A stretch of 64,000 nt of DNA from UPXZ01 sp049840795 (GTDB taxonomy: Bacteria > Bacteroidota > Bacteroidia > Bacteroidales > Paludibacteraceae), in assembly GCA_049840795.1 (NCBI GenBank), contig JASGJK010000010.1, positions 62,001 to 126,000 of the forward strand, read 5' to 3'. The notes under the pieces were generated by a model. The model did not search any database, was not told the DNA's origin, and was given only the letters and a program-made list of their open reading frames with translations. Made by a program: the position numbers and the translations under genes. Of this stretch, positions 51,088-60,216 are shown piece after piece (the stretch's first letter is position 1; each line of letters starts with the position of its first letter).

Positions 51088-52693
51088 ATTCTTCTGTATC
51101 TGAATTGATTAAATTCTGTAAGTTATCTCTATTAAAGCCTACATACAACGAACACGAATAATCGCCGTAAGTAACGGCAAAACTTAAATTTCCGTCTTGA
51201 TAAGCGGTGTATTGTCCGTTTGCCGTTTCCATTTTTACATTGTACCGCTTTTCAATTTCGGTTTTCAGTGCGTTTGCTACTGCACCGCCTTTATCGTTGG
51301 CTTCGCCCGACAAATAAAACTGATATTCGATTGTGACAAATTTCTCTGAAAATTTGTATTGCTTTGTCGTTCCTGTTTCATACCTATAACCGTAATATTC
51401 ATTGTAAGTGGTTACATTTTCGTAAATGGGATTGATAAAATGAAACTGTGTTTTGCTAACCGAAATTTCATCTGTAATTTCTTGGTCGTCGCGAGTATAT
51501 GCTGTGTATTTGTCATTTGCATTTATATCGTCGTACAACGGATTATCAATGATATTCTGCAAAGTAGAAGTTGCCGAAAAGCCGTCAAAAGAATTATTGT
51601 CGCCTGTTTTTTCAAAAAACTTGTTGATAAATTCCGTTGCATCGTAATAATCGCTTTGTACATAAGAGGTTGTTGCAAAAACATACTTTATTGCATCAAA
51701 TTGCGGATTGACAAGGTATTTTCCTTTCTTGTCGATAACACCCCATTTATCCGCATTTTCCACTAATGCAATATCGCCGAAAAATGTAGAAGCGTTATCG
51801 AACTGTGGGTTGATTTCGATTTTACCCTGCTTGTTGATATAGCCGTAACGATCGCCCTGTCCAATTACCGCCAAACCGCTTTGAAAAACACCCGCCTCAT
51901 CGAACTGCGGATTGATTTCAATTTTGCCACTTTCGGTTATGTAGCCATAAACCTTGCCTTGTTTGATGGCAGCCATTCCTTCGCTGAAAACTCCTGCTTG
52001 GTCGAATTGCGGATTAATTACATAACTGCCCTTGACATCAACGTATCCCCACAGTTTACCGTTGCTAAACAATGCCTTGCCTGACTTAAAATCACTTACA
52101 GCCTCAAATTGCGGGTTGATTACAATCTTGCCTGTTTTGTCAATAAATCCCCATTTGTCTTTTTGTTTGACAGCTGCTAAACCTTCGGAAAATGAGTTTG
52201 CAGCCTCAAATTGCGGATTGATAACGGTTTTACCCGATTTATCCACAAATCCGAATTTGCCGTCTGCTGTAACAATCACAGCCAAACCTTCGGAAAAAGA
52301 AACGACATATTTTGCCTGTTTCAACGAAAATTTTGTTTCGCCCGGTTTGTCGATACAGACAGGAAAACTACCGTCTGAAACTACAAAAGCAAGTCCTTCT
52401 GCGAAATGCGTACCGCTTTTGAATTTGGCGGGAATAGCATATTTGCCGTCCTCTTTAATGTAACCTGTTTTGCCGTCAGAAGAAACGACCTTTGCCAAGC
52501 CGTCGCGGAAAAATCCGGCATCTTGAAACTGCGGATTGATTACATATTCGCCTTTTTTGTTAATATAGCCCCATTTTTCGCCCGATTTTACAGGAATTAA
52601 CTTCAAATCTACCTGATTTGAGTTGGAACACGATATGCATAAAATTATCAAACTACATATAATCAATAGTTTGAATGAAGAAAAGCTAGTCAT
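51077..52693 (-). CDS. WG-repeat lipoprotein
   Basis: 538 residues. Signal with lipobox CISC (LLIICSLIILCISCSNSNQ). Residues 35-350 hold eight clear WG repeats plus one worn unit; each reads like WGYINKKGEYVINPQF, for example WGFIDKTGKIVINPQF and YGYITESGKIEINPQF. The C-terminal 190 residues (from YVFATTSYVQSDYYDATEFI) form a separate unassigned domain. WG repeats make beta-structures thought to mediate binding. Intact; the first gene of an operon with the TPR protein and the three-repeat lipoprotein, all three predicted to leave the cytoplasm. Confidence 0.85.
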   Translation of the reverse strand: MTSFSSFKLLIICSLIILCISCSNSNQVDLKLIPVKSGEKWGYINKKGEYVINPQFQDAGFFRDGLAKVVSSDGKTGYIKEDGKYAIPAKFKSGTHFAEGLAFVVSDGSFPVCIDKPGETKFSLKQAKYVVSFSEGLAVIVTADGKFGFVDKSGKTVINPQFEAANSFSEGLAAVKQKDKWGFIDKTGKIVINPQFEAVSDFKSGKALFSNGKLWGYVDVKGSYVINPQFDQAGVFSEGMAAIKQGKVYGYITESGKIEINPQFDEAGVFQSGLAVIGQGDRYGYINKQGKIEINPQFDNASTFFGDIALVENADKWGVIDKKGKYLVNPQFDAIKYVFATTSYVQSDYYDATEFINKFFEKTGDNNSFDGFSATSTLQNIIDNPLYDDINANDKYTAYTRDDQEITDEISVSKTQFHFINPIYENVTTYNEYYGYRYETGTTKQYKFSEKFVTIEYQFYLSGEANDKGGAVANALKTEIEKRYNVKMETANGQYTAYQDGNLSFAVTYGDYSCSLYVGFNRDNLQNLINSDTEEYGD

Positions 52694-52806
52694 AATGTTA
52701 TCTGTTGAGCTTCGTTATTTATTAGTCGAATCTATTTAGTCTATGTCGGATTGTAAGTCTGCATGAGCAAAGTTCCTATCTTTTCGCCCCTCACATTTAT
52801 TTGTTG

Positions 52807-53844
52807 TCAACCAACGGGCCAATATAATTTTTTCAATGGAATTAGTGCCCTTGTATCGGGGTCAAACTTGTCATAGTGCTGAACGATTAATAGCACAAGC
52901 AAATCCATATCAATTAATGTCAGCGGAATATTAGACCTGTCAGCCTCATACTTTGCTTCTTTGGTAAAACCTCCAGTTGAAACATAAAGAGCCTTGTCGT
53001 TTTCCCTTAAACCTCCAATGAAACTTCTTACATCCGGTGCGCTTATTTGACCTTTTCTGTGTTTTACTTCAACCATAATTTTAGGGTTTTCTAAACCCAG
53101 TCCATCCGGCGAAGCCGTTATATCTTTTCCTCTGTCTGCCCCTTTGGGACTTACCAGAGTTTTATAACCCATTCCACGTAAAATACCCGCAACCAAGTCT
53201 TGCATTTCGTATCCATCAAGTTTATATAATTTGTCTTTAATAAAGTCGTTTGCTTTAGCTTCGAAGTCCTCCTGTATTATGTATAGAGTTTGTCCTCCGT
53301 CATCCGGAACATCCGTTGAAACAGCTGTGTCTCCCTTTTTATATCTTCCTAAAACTTCTTGAACTGCCAAGTCGGGCAATTTAAAAATTGTCAGGACTGA
53401 ACCTAAACTGTTTTTTGTTGCAGTTGTCAATTCGTCTCTTGAAACTTTTTCCGTCCACTTAACCTTTCGTCTATGTGGATAAGATTCTATAGTATCAGAC
53501 GCATCGTCAGATGCTATTTCCTTCGGCTTATCGTATATGTAGTCAGATACTATTTCGCCAATCCAATAAACCCTTTGGTTTGAATCATAAGAAACAACCA
53601 ATTGTCCTATCTCAAATTCTGTTTTGAAGCGTGTAAGCTGTCCTGCGAAATTGTTGATTTGTCCTGCCTTGTATTCTGGATAAACTTCACACAGTTTTTC
53701 TTTTATTTCTTCTACATCTTTGAGCAACGATAAGTCGCCAATCTCTCCCCAAGCAATTGCAACAACTCTTTGTTTCAAAAAATCTTCAATTAAGAAAGCG
53801 CCTTCGCCGGCTCTTACCATGTACATTGTTTGTTCTTTTGTCAT
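52807..53844 (-). CDS. Mrr-like restriction endonuclease with N-terminal modified-base-reading-like domain
   Basis: 345 residues, intact. The C-terminal half has the Mrr (PD-(D/E)xK) nuclease pattern: LDGYEMQDLVAGILRGMGYK, then SPKGADRGKDITASPDG (catalytic Asp) and KIMVEVKHRKGQISAPDVRS (ExK), then GGLRENDKALYVSTGGFTKE. The N-terminal half (MYMVRAGEGAFLIEDFLKQR, IAWGEIGDLS, FEIGQLVVSYDSNQRVYWIG) resembles the small-molecule or modified-DNA sensing domain seen in some Mrr relatives. Such enzymes cut modified foreign DNA without a partner methylase. No methylase is adjacent, consistent with a type IV system. A gene alone on its strand, with the direct repeat just upstream. Confidence 0.85.
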   Translation of the reverse strand: MTKEQTMYMVRAGEGAFLIEDFLKQRVVAIAWGEIGDLSLLKDVEEIKEKLCEVYPEYKAGQINNFAGQLTRFKTEFEIGQLVVSYDSNQRVYWIGEIVSDYIYDKPKEIASDDASDTIESYPHRRKVKWTEKVSRDELTTATKNSLGSVLTIFKLPDLAVQEVLGRYKKGDTAVSTDVPDDGGQTLYIIQEDFEAKANDFIKDKLYKLDGYEMQDLVAGILRGMGYKTLVSPKGADRGKDITASPDGLGLENPKIMVEVKHRKGQISAPDVRSFIGGLRENDKALYVSTGGFTKEAKYEADRSNIPLTLIDMDLLVLLIVQHYDKFDPDTRALIPLKKLYWPVG

Positions 53845-53861
53845 TTTGTTTGTAAGTTGTA

Positions 53862-53897
53862 CGTCCGTGCCTTTACACAGACCATTAATTTGTTTTT
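53862..53897. repeat. Direct repeat bounding the exported-protein block, copy 2
   Basis: CGTCCGTGCCTTTACACAGA followed by CCATTAATTTGTTTTT; direct copy of 47649-47684. The 6.2 kb between the copies contains the three exported-protein genes and the Mrr-like nuclease. Confidence 0.75.
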
Positions 53898-53908
53898 ATT
53901 AATTAGCA

Positions 53909-54403
53909 CTATCTACGCAAACCCGACAAACACCATTTCCCATTTACTTTTGCGAATATATAGCTGCGACTCTCACATGTTTCAGGAACCCCATTTGAGT
54001 ACGTAATGGAGCCTTCTCTACTATTAATAGTCCATGTTCCGTAACGAGAAAGACCTTCAATATTCCGAAGTCCTGTTTCTATGAAAAAATCCTTATCTAA
54101 GAATTCCCAATTCTTCTCCAAATTTTCTTTATCCATATATTCTTCTTCATCAGTTTCATAGTTGAACGAAGTAACAGAAAGGCGTGCTTTAATCAAAGCT
54201 ATTTGTGTTTTCCTGTCTTTTGTGAAATCTTCAAAGAATCTTTGAAAACTTTCATCAAGGTCTCTCAGTTTAAGATTATCTGTTGCGGTGTTATTCTCTT
54301 CGTATAAGTCTGTCGTTTGATTGGAATTAGCTGCCGTTTCTCTTAGATATTCTTTATCTGAATTAGAAAGACTTGCCATTGGTAAAACAATTAATGTATT
54401 CAA
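53909..54403 (-). pseudogene. Zinc-ribbon membrane protein, C-terminal part
   Basis: 164 residues as an open frame from ATG, but the same frame stays open upstream to 54508 (LGKLLAAEISETCFNGAQVE, THFCDENLNTL), so it is the second half of the 54508-55293 gene after a one-base shift in the A5 run of GTTAAAAAGGAATAG. The segment includes KTQIALIKARLSVTSFNYET and YGTWTINSREGSITYSNGVP, ending WCLSGLRR. No known catalytic motif. Confidence 0.65.
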
Positions 54404-54507
54404 ATTTTCATCACAAAAGTGTGTCTCAACTTGCGCACCATTGAAACAAGTTTCTGAAATTTCGGCAGCAAGTAATTTGCCAAGATTTCTGTTTTCCTGA
54501 TCCTGTT

Positions 54508-55293
54508 CTATTCCTTTTTAACAACCATTCTAAATTCATACGTATTGCCTGTTTTGTTCAACTGTACAGTCTTTTCTTCACCATCGGCAAATTCATGGTC
54601 AATTAGGTATTTACCAAGCCTGTTAACTTCATCCAAGGTTATAGATGAAGTGTAAAATACTTCAGTGCCATTAAATGTTTTTGATTTACCATAAGCATTG
54701 TTGCCTCCAAAAAGTTCTACTTTCGGGTCAGAGGTCATAAAATCATTCCCTTCATCTGTGAAATAATACCAGGCAGAAAATACTCCTCCCAATAAAATTA
54801 CTGCACATATTAATACTATTCCTAATACTTTCCAACCAGAATAAAACTCATTTCCTTCTTCTTTGTGCGTTTCCAGTATTTGTCCGTGCATTTTTTTTAC
54901 AATCAAGTAGGTAATTCCTGCATAAATAAGAGGAATTACTGAATTCGGGATTCCATTCCCGAATTCGGTAAATACGATAATTAGGATCAGTAGTGTACTA
55001 ATAATTATCCCGACAATTAAAGCTGTTAGTCCTTCTTGCTTTTTTCCAAGATTTAAGGAGTTTCTACGAATAAGAATACCTGCAACTAATGGTCCGCCTA
55101 AAAAAGTTGCAGCTACGATTGACCGTAAGGAATACAGTTTAAACTTTTCTTCTTCTTTTTTATTCGGGTTTTCCACCGCTACAGCAGTTTCAGTTTTTTG
55201 CTCATTTTGTTCATTCGGTTTTCCGCAATGTTTACAAAATTTATCTGTAGATAATACTGCTTCTCCACAAGAAGTACATTTCATTGCTTCCAT
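54508..55293 (-). pseudogene. Zinc-ribbon membrane protein, N-terminal part
   Basis: Begins MEAMKCTSCGEAVLSTDKFC with a second CxxC pair (CKHCGKPNEQNEQ), a double zinc ribbon. Four membrane helices follow (LRSIVAATFLGGPLVAGILI, GLTALIVGIIISTLLILIIV, NSVIPLIYAGITYLIVKKMH, VLGIVLICAVILLGGVFSAW), then an extracytoplasmic domain YFTDEGNDFMTSDPKVELFG, KTFNGTEVFYTSSITLDEVN, and GNTYEFRMVVKKE*. The true protein continues as VVKKGIEQDQENRNLGKLLA in the other frame, total about 460 residues. A sensor or surface role is possible; unknown. Confidence 0.7.
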
Positions 55294-55474
55294 AAAATTA
55301 TTTTTGTATGTTTTAATTTAAAGTTCTGATTTTAAGTCCGCCGTCAAGACAGCTTCGGATTACAAACCTCGTTGCAAACGAGGGGAAGTGAGGTCAGGCG
55401 AGATTGCAAGAATCTCTCTTTGTTCTTATCGCTTCGTCGCGCCTTCTCGCGATAGTGAGCGTTTTCCGTTACAA

Positions 55475-55560
55475 CTACATACGTATGTAAGCAATAGCTA
55501 CTAACGTATGTAAGTATCGGCTACATACGTATGTAGCTGATACCTGCATGCGTATGTAAG
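55475..55560. repeat. Four 23-bp tandem repeats with palindromic core
   Basis: Units start at 55475, 55498, 55521 and 55544, exactly 23 bases apart: CTACATACGTATGTAA, CTACTAACGTATGTAA, CTACATACGTATGTAG, CTGCATGCGTATGTAA, each followed by a variable 7-base spacer. The core TACATACGTATGTA is a perfect palindrome in units 1 and 3. The array ends one base before the HU-like stop codon. Confidence 0.88.
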
Positions 55561-55561
55561 T

Positions 55562-55939
55562 TTACTCGTCTTTTTCGTAGCGGATATTTTCTATGGACTT
55601 GCGCAAACCGGGCGAAGGGGTAAACAATACCCGTACACCCGATATTAAACCCACGTTAAACTCTCCGGGCGAAGCCACTCCCTCGCTCGAAAACGAAACA
55701 CGGAGCGTTCCCAATTCGCCCAAGCTGACGCTTTTACCCATCAGCAGGTACTTGGGCACGATGTCGAGCAGGCTTTCGATAACGTTAGACACATCGCCGC
55801 GCGCCAACGACGAGAGACCTACGATTTCCGCCGCTATTTCCTTTTGCGACACTTTTCCGTCGTTTACCGGCGAGGCGTACAGTTTCGGCGCGTCGGTCGG
55901 TTTTTGCGGGTTAGCCCGCGGAATTAATTTGTACTTCAT
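55562..55939 (-). CDS. HU-like DNA-binding protein
   Basis: 125 residues of the Bacteroidota HU-like family (longer than classical HU of 90). It starts MKYKLIPRANPQKPTDAPKL, with a typical beta-rich N-terminal extension, then VSQKEIAAEIVGLSSLARGD and VSNVIESLLDIVPKYLLMGK, the HU dimerisation helices, and GTLRVSFSSEGVASPGEFNV with the DNA-arm region. A strong Shine-Dalgarno AAAGGAGG lies five to six bases before the ATG, rare in this phylum. The gene sits after a terminator-like hairpin (55975-56018) and a TC tract, so expression may be controlled in the leader. Confidence 0.85.
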   Translation of the reverse strand: MKYKLIPRANPQKPTDAPKLYASPVNDGKVSQKEIAAEIVGLSSLARGDVSNVIESLLDIVPKYLLMGKSVSLGELGTLRVSFSSEGVASPGEFNVGLISGVRVLFTPSPGLRKSIENIRYEKDE

Positions 55940-55974
55940 AAAAACCTCCTTTTTAAAAATTGTGTTACAGGTAT

Positions 55975-56018
55975 AAAAAAAAATCCCGTTCGCAAGGAGT
56001 TCTCCTTGTAAACGGGAT
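55975..56018 (-). terminator. Terminator/attenuator hairpin in the HU-like gene leader
   Basis: Arms ATCCCGTT-CG-CAAGGAG (55983-55999) and CTCCTTG-TA-AACGGGAT (56002-56018) pair with one 2x2 mismatch, and on the reverse strand the stem is followed by T9. It lies 36 bases before the HU start, with no gene immediately upstream on this strand, so it reads as a leader terminator. The CTCCTTG arm could also pair with the gene's AAGGAG Shine-Dalgarno. Confidence 0.75.
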
Positions 56019-56111
56019 GCTTAATATTGAAATTATTACGGAAAAATTAGTCGCGGAATGTTGTGCAACTAATTGAATTTTAGTATATACGCGCGTAGCT
56101 AATTGTAGGTT

Positions 56112-56617
<506 letters not shown>

Positions 56618-56750
56618 ATGCCCATCAAGCAGGTACTTGGACAGGTGTCTATAAGTGATTCTATAACGTTAGAGACATCGCCGCGCGATAGCGATGAGAG
56701 ATTTATAATTTCGGAAGCAATTTCCCGACGGGTAATTTGCCTGTGAATGA
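56618..56750 (-). pseudogene. HU-like gene remnant
   Basis: The reverse strand reads QITRREIASEIINLSSLSRG with DVSNVIESLIDT, then after indels LMG, matching residues 30-70 of the intact HU-like protein at 55562 (VSQKEIAAEIVGLSSLARGD). DNA such as CAAGCAGGTACTTGG and ACATCGCCGCGCGA is shared with small changes. Both ends of the gene are gone. Confidence 0.8.
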
Positions 56751-56815
56751 GCGTTATGGCTCTTTCTTTTATGAGTGCGATGTGAAAATCTGATGGATAA
56801 TACGCAAATTTTTAC

Positions 56816-56823
56816 TACCTTTG
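56816..56823 (+). promoter_or_regulatory. Possible -7 box upstream of the AAE transporter
   Basis: TACCTTTG (56816-56823) matches TAnnTTTG, 272 bases before the transporter ATG. No TTTG at the right spacing; a long leader would be implied. Confidence 0.35.
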
Positions 56824-57094
56824 CGCAAAATTTGGAGAAGGTTCTTTTTATCTATTTAATAAAGCTAAAATATGTTTTTTGATTCTATAAAATGAACTTT
56901 TTACAAATTTAAATCGTGGTCAATTTAAAATATATTTGAAGTTTTAACTTCATTGTAATGACACATCCTATTTGTATAGCTTTATCCGTTTTTTTGGTAG
57001 AATGTTTTTTGTGTGCGATTTAACCTGATTCTTTCAAAAATCTAAAAATAGCGGTATATTATTATATGTATTGAAAACAAATAATTACGATTAT

Positions 57095-58756
57095 ATGAAT
57101 TTCTTTCAGTCAATTTTTACTACTCCGGGTCTTACCTCTACATTGCTAATATTGTGCTTGACGGCATTTAGCGGAATCTTGATCGGAAAACTTGAGTTCA
57201 AAAAAATTAAATTGGGAATTGCCGGTGTATTATTTAGTGGTATTCTTATTGCTCATCTCGGATTTCCTATTGACGAGCATACACTCCATTTTTTGCGTGA
57301 TTTCGGATTAATTCTATTTGTTTATAGTATTGGTGTAGATATGGGACCACGCTTTTTTTCATCATTCAAAAAGGATGGTTTAATACTTAATGCGATAGCT
57401 GCAAGCATTGTTTTACTTGGTTTTGTGGCAGCATATATTATTTTTCGTGTAACAGGATTGTCGCCTGCGATCATTGTCGGTATTATGTGTGGCGCCGTAA
57501 CTAATACACCGAGTTTAGGTGCGGCGCAGCAATTACTTACCGAGCAAGGGGGCGAACTGGCGCAGCAAGCTGCCAGCTCCGGGATGGGATACGCTGTGGC
57601 TTACCCTTTCGGAATTTTGGGTATTATTATAACAATGTTGTTAATTCGTCTGTTTTTCAGAATCAATGTTGATAAAGAAATAGACTCGTACAACGAGAGT
57701 TTGGGAGGAAATGAATCAAAACTTCAAAGTGTAGAGATAAAAGTAAATAATCCGAATATCTTTGGTAAAAAAGTAGCATATATCAAACAGGTAGTTGATA
57801 AAGAATTGGCATTGTCTCGTATATTACGAAACGGCGATTATATTATAGCTGCCGATGAAGAAACTATAGAGCAAGGCGATGTGCTGCTGGGCGTCTCATC
57901 TCAAAAACATCTCGAAAACTTGAATATTAAAATAGGTGATGTGACGGTTACGGGTAAAAAAGAGATCACCGGACCGTTAGCATCAGTCAATGTTTTGCTG
58001 ACAAACAGAAAATTAGCCGGAAAAACCATTGAACAAATAGGTATTTACAGACGGTATCCGGCAAATGTAACAAGAGTTTATCGTTCGGGAATAGAGATTC
58101 TGCCTACTTTGAATACAACTTTAGAATTAGGAGATACGGTAAAAGTAGTTGGTAAAAAGGAAATTATTGATGATGTGAAAAAGGAGTTGGGCAATTCGGT
58201 GAAAGAATTGGCTAAGCCTAATATCATTTCGGTATTTGTAGGCGTTTTTATAGGAATTATCATTGGAAGCATTCCAGTTTTTATTCCAGGCGTTCCGGCG
58301 CCAGCCAAACTTGGATTAGCCGGTGGTCCCTTATTGATAGCTATCATTCTTGGCAACAGAGGCCGTATCGGCAAAATGAATTTTTATATGACTCCGGGTG
58401 CCAACTTACTTATGCGTGAAATGGGTATTATATTGTTTTTATCCTGTGTCGGTTTGTTGTCGGGAGGTAAATTTGTAGAAACGATTATGAATGGAGGTCT
58501 TCAATGGTTACTATATGGAGCAGTTATTACCATTGTTCCCCTGTTGGTAGTCACTGTGGTAGCAAGATTATTGAAAGTGAATTACCTGAAAATATGCGGA
58601 TGTATTTCCGGCGCTATGACCGATCCTCCGGCATTGGAGTTTGCCAATGGAATTGCTCCGGTTCAGATTCAATCAACTGCCTATGCAACGGTGTATCCGT
58701 TAACAATGTTTTTAAGAATTTTGTTGACTCAGGTATTTATTTTACTAACGATATAA
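57095..58756 (+). CDS. AAE-family transporter with two TrkA-C domains (YidE-type)
   Basis: The ATG at 57095 is chosen over an upstream TTG (57071). Two blocks of five to six helices with AAE family motifs surround a cytoplasmic region: DFGLILFVYSIGVDMGPRFF and GAVTNTPSLGAAQQLL in the first block, and LMREMGIILFLSCVGLLSGG with GAMTDPPALEFANG in the second. The repeated TNTPSLGAA / TDPPALEFA segments are the family signature. The middle (about residues 200-370) carries two TrkA-C (RCK-C) domains, for example KEITGPLASVNVLLTNRKLA. Substrates of AAE proteins are amino or dicarboxylic acids; the precise one is unknown. Intact; a porin gene follows 9 bases later. Confidence 0.88.
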   Translation: MNFFQSIFTTPGLTSTLLILCLTAFSGILIGKLEFKKIKLGIAGVLFSGILIAHLGFPIDEHTLHFLRDFGLILFVYSIGVDMGPRFFSSFKKDGLILNAIAASIVLLGFVAAYIIFRVTGLSPAIIVGIMCGAVTNTPSLGAAQQLLTEQGGELAQQAASSGMGYAVAYPFGILGIIITMLLIRLFFRINVDKEIDSYNESLGGNESKLQSVEIKVNNPNIFGKKVAYIKQVVDKELALSRILRNGDYIIAADEETIEQGDVLLGVSSQKHLENLNIKIGDVTVTGKKEITGPLASVNVLLTNRKLAGKTIEQIGIYRRYPANVTRVYRSGIEILPTLNTTLELGDTVKVVGKKEIIDDVKKELGNSVKELAKPNIISVFVGVFIGIIIGSIPVFIPGVPAPAKLGLAGGPLLIAIILGNRGRIGKMNFYMTPGANLLMREMGIILFLSCVGLLSGGKFVETIMNGGLQWLLYGAVITIVPLLVVTVVARLLKVNYLKICGCISGAMTDPPALEFANGIAPVQIQSTAYATVYPLTMFLRILLTQVFILLTI

Positions 58757-58765
58757 AAAAGCTTA

Positions 58766-60001
58766 ATGGCAAGAAATCAATTACTTCGAACGTTTTTTCT
58801 ATTTGTGGCATTATCTGCTAAATCTCATTATTTTTATGCGGCAGAGCCGTCCGTAAGTTATAAAATGTATGGCTTTATAAGAAACGATTTCTATTACAAT
58901 AGCCGTCAGAATATGGAAGCATTGGATGGACTGTTCAATATTTTCCCGAAACCTAAAGAAAACGGAACAGCGGGGAAAGATAATAATGCAACCTCAAATG
59001 CGGAAATGTTGAGTGTGGCTTCGCGTTTAGGGATTGACTTTACAAGTTTACCACTGTTTGGTGCAAAAACGTCTGCGAAAATCGAATGCGATTTTGCCGG
59101 ATTTTCTACAAACTATTATGTTATTCGTTTGCGTCAGGCATATACAAAGCTGAACTGGGAACACACGGAATTATTGATAGGACAAACGTGGCATCCGTTA
59201 TTTGGTACGGTATTTCCTACTGTGTCTTCGCTTAATACAGGGGCGCCTTTTCAACCGTTTAACCGAAGCCCGCAATTGAAAGTAAAACAATCTTTGTTAG
59301 AAAATTTTTCATTGACGGCCGCAGCAACTTATCAAATGCAATATATGTCGCAAGGACCAAATGGAGCAAGTGTAAATTATCTCAAAAACGCTATTTTACC
59401 TAATCTATTTATTTCCTTAGAAAACAAAAGCGGAAATATAACCTCCGGACTTGGGCTTGATACGAAGACAATTAAAGTTAGCCACCAGCGCCACACGTCA
59501 TTTGCTGCTTTAGCTTATGGACAGTATGTCGATAAAAAGTGGCAAGTAAAAGCAAAAGCGTTATACGGACAAAATTTGAGCGATCATTTGATGATAGGGG
59601 GATATGGCATAACAGGGGTGGATACTAAATACAGTGAGTCAACTTATACTAATTTCAATACATTTTCATCTTGGGTAAATGTGGTATATGGTTCTAAACT
59701 TCAAGTAGGGATTTTTGGCGGATTATCGCAAAATTTAGGAACAGAAGACAAGTTGCTGTCAGATGTGTCGGGTAAATTTACCGTTTACGGTTACGGTGTA
59801 TCTATTGCCAATCAAGAATTATTGGATCGGATTTATCGGGTGTCTCCTCATATTTCGTATAATGCCGGTAATATAAAATTGGGATTGGAATACGAATTGA
59901 CCGCAGGAAATTATGGAACTATTCGGGAAGATGGAAGAATCAATAATTCTTACGAAGTAACCAATCATCGCTTATTGGCTACTATCAGCTATAACTTTTA
60001 G
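58766..60001 (+). CDS. Outer-membrane porin-like beta-barrel
   Basis: 411 residues with signal peptide MARNQLLRTFFLFVALSAKS and a long alternating-strand barrel, starting VSYKMYGFIRNDFYYNSRQN and ending TNHRLLATISYNF with a terminal Phe. LPLFGAKTSAKIECDFAGFS and LRQAYTKLNWEHTELLIGQT with WHPLFG resemble DcaP/porin-type channels in other phyla. Co-transcribed with the transporter, so it may supply outer-membrane passage for the same substrate. The stop is TAG. Intact. Confidence 0.8.
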   Translation: MARNQLLRTFFLFVALSAKSHYFYAAEPSVSYKMYGFIRNDFYYNSRQNMEALDGLFNIFPKPKENGTAGKDNNATSNAEMLSVASRLGIDFTSLPLFGAKTSAKIECDFAGFSTNYYVIRLRQAYTKLNWEHTELLIGQTWHPLFGTVFPTVSSLNTGAPFQPFNRSPQLKVKQSLLENFSLTAAATYQMQYMSQGPNGASVNYLKNAILPNLFISLENKSGNITSGLGLDTKTIKVSHQRHTSFAALAYGQYVDKKWQVKAKALYGQNLSDHLMIGGYGITGVDTKYSESTYTNFNTFSSWVNVVYGSKLQVGIFGGLSQNLGTEDKLLSDVSGKFTVYGYGVSIANQELLDRIYRVSPHISYNAGNIKLGLEYELTAGNYGTIREDGRINNSYEVTNHRLLATISYNF

Positions 60002-60216
60002 AAACGAGCAAAATCAGTATAAACGAACATAGGTTTCTGTGCTTAGTTGCGAACATTTGCAAATATCAATCAAAATATCTATTTTTGTTATGAAGTTTGA
60101 TTTGACACTTCAATAATATGGGAGAAAACGATTGTTCTAGTCTCAAATGGTTTTAACAGACAAACGCGTGTTTTTTAATTTGGGACATTTTTTTTTTACC
60201 GTAAAATTGTATAATA

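Noticed and set aside
47649..53897. Block between the 36-base repeats as a phage or integrative element
   Set aside because: No integrase, relaxase or phage gene lies inside; only a repeat-bounded gene block can be claimed.
55475..55560. CRISPR array at the 23-bp repeats
   Set aside because: Only four units, spacers of about 7 bases, palindromic cores and no cas gene in the window.
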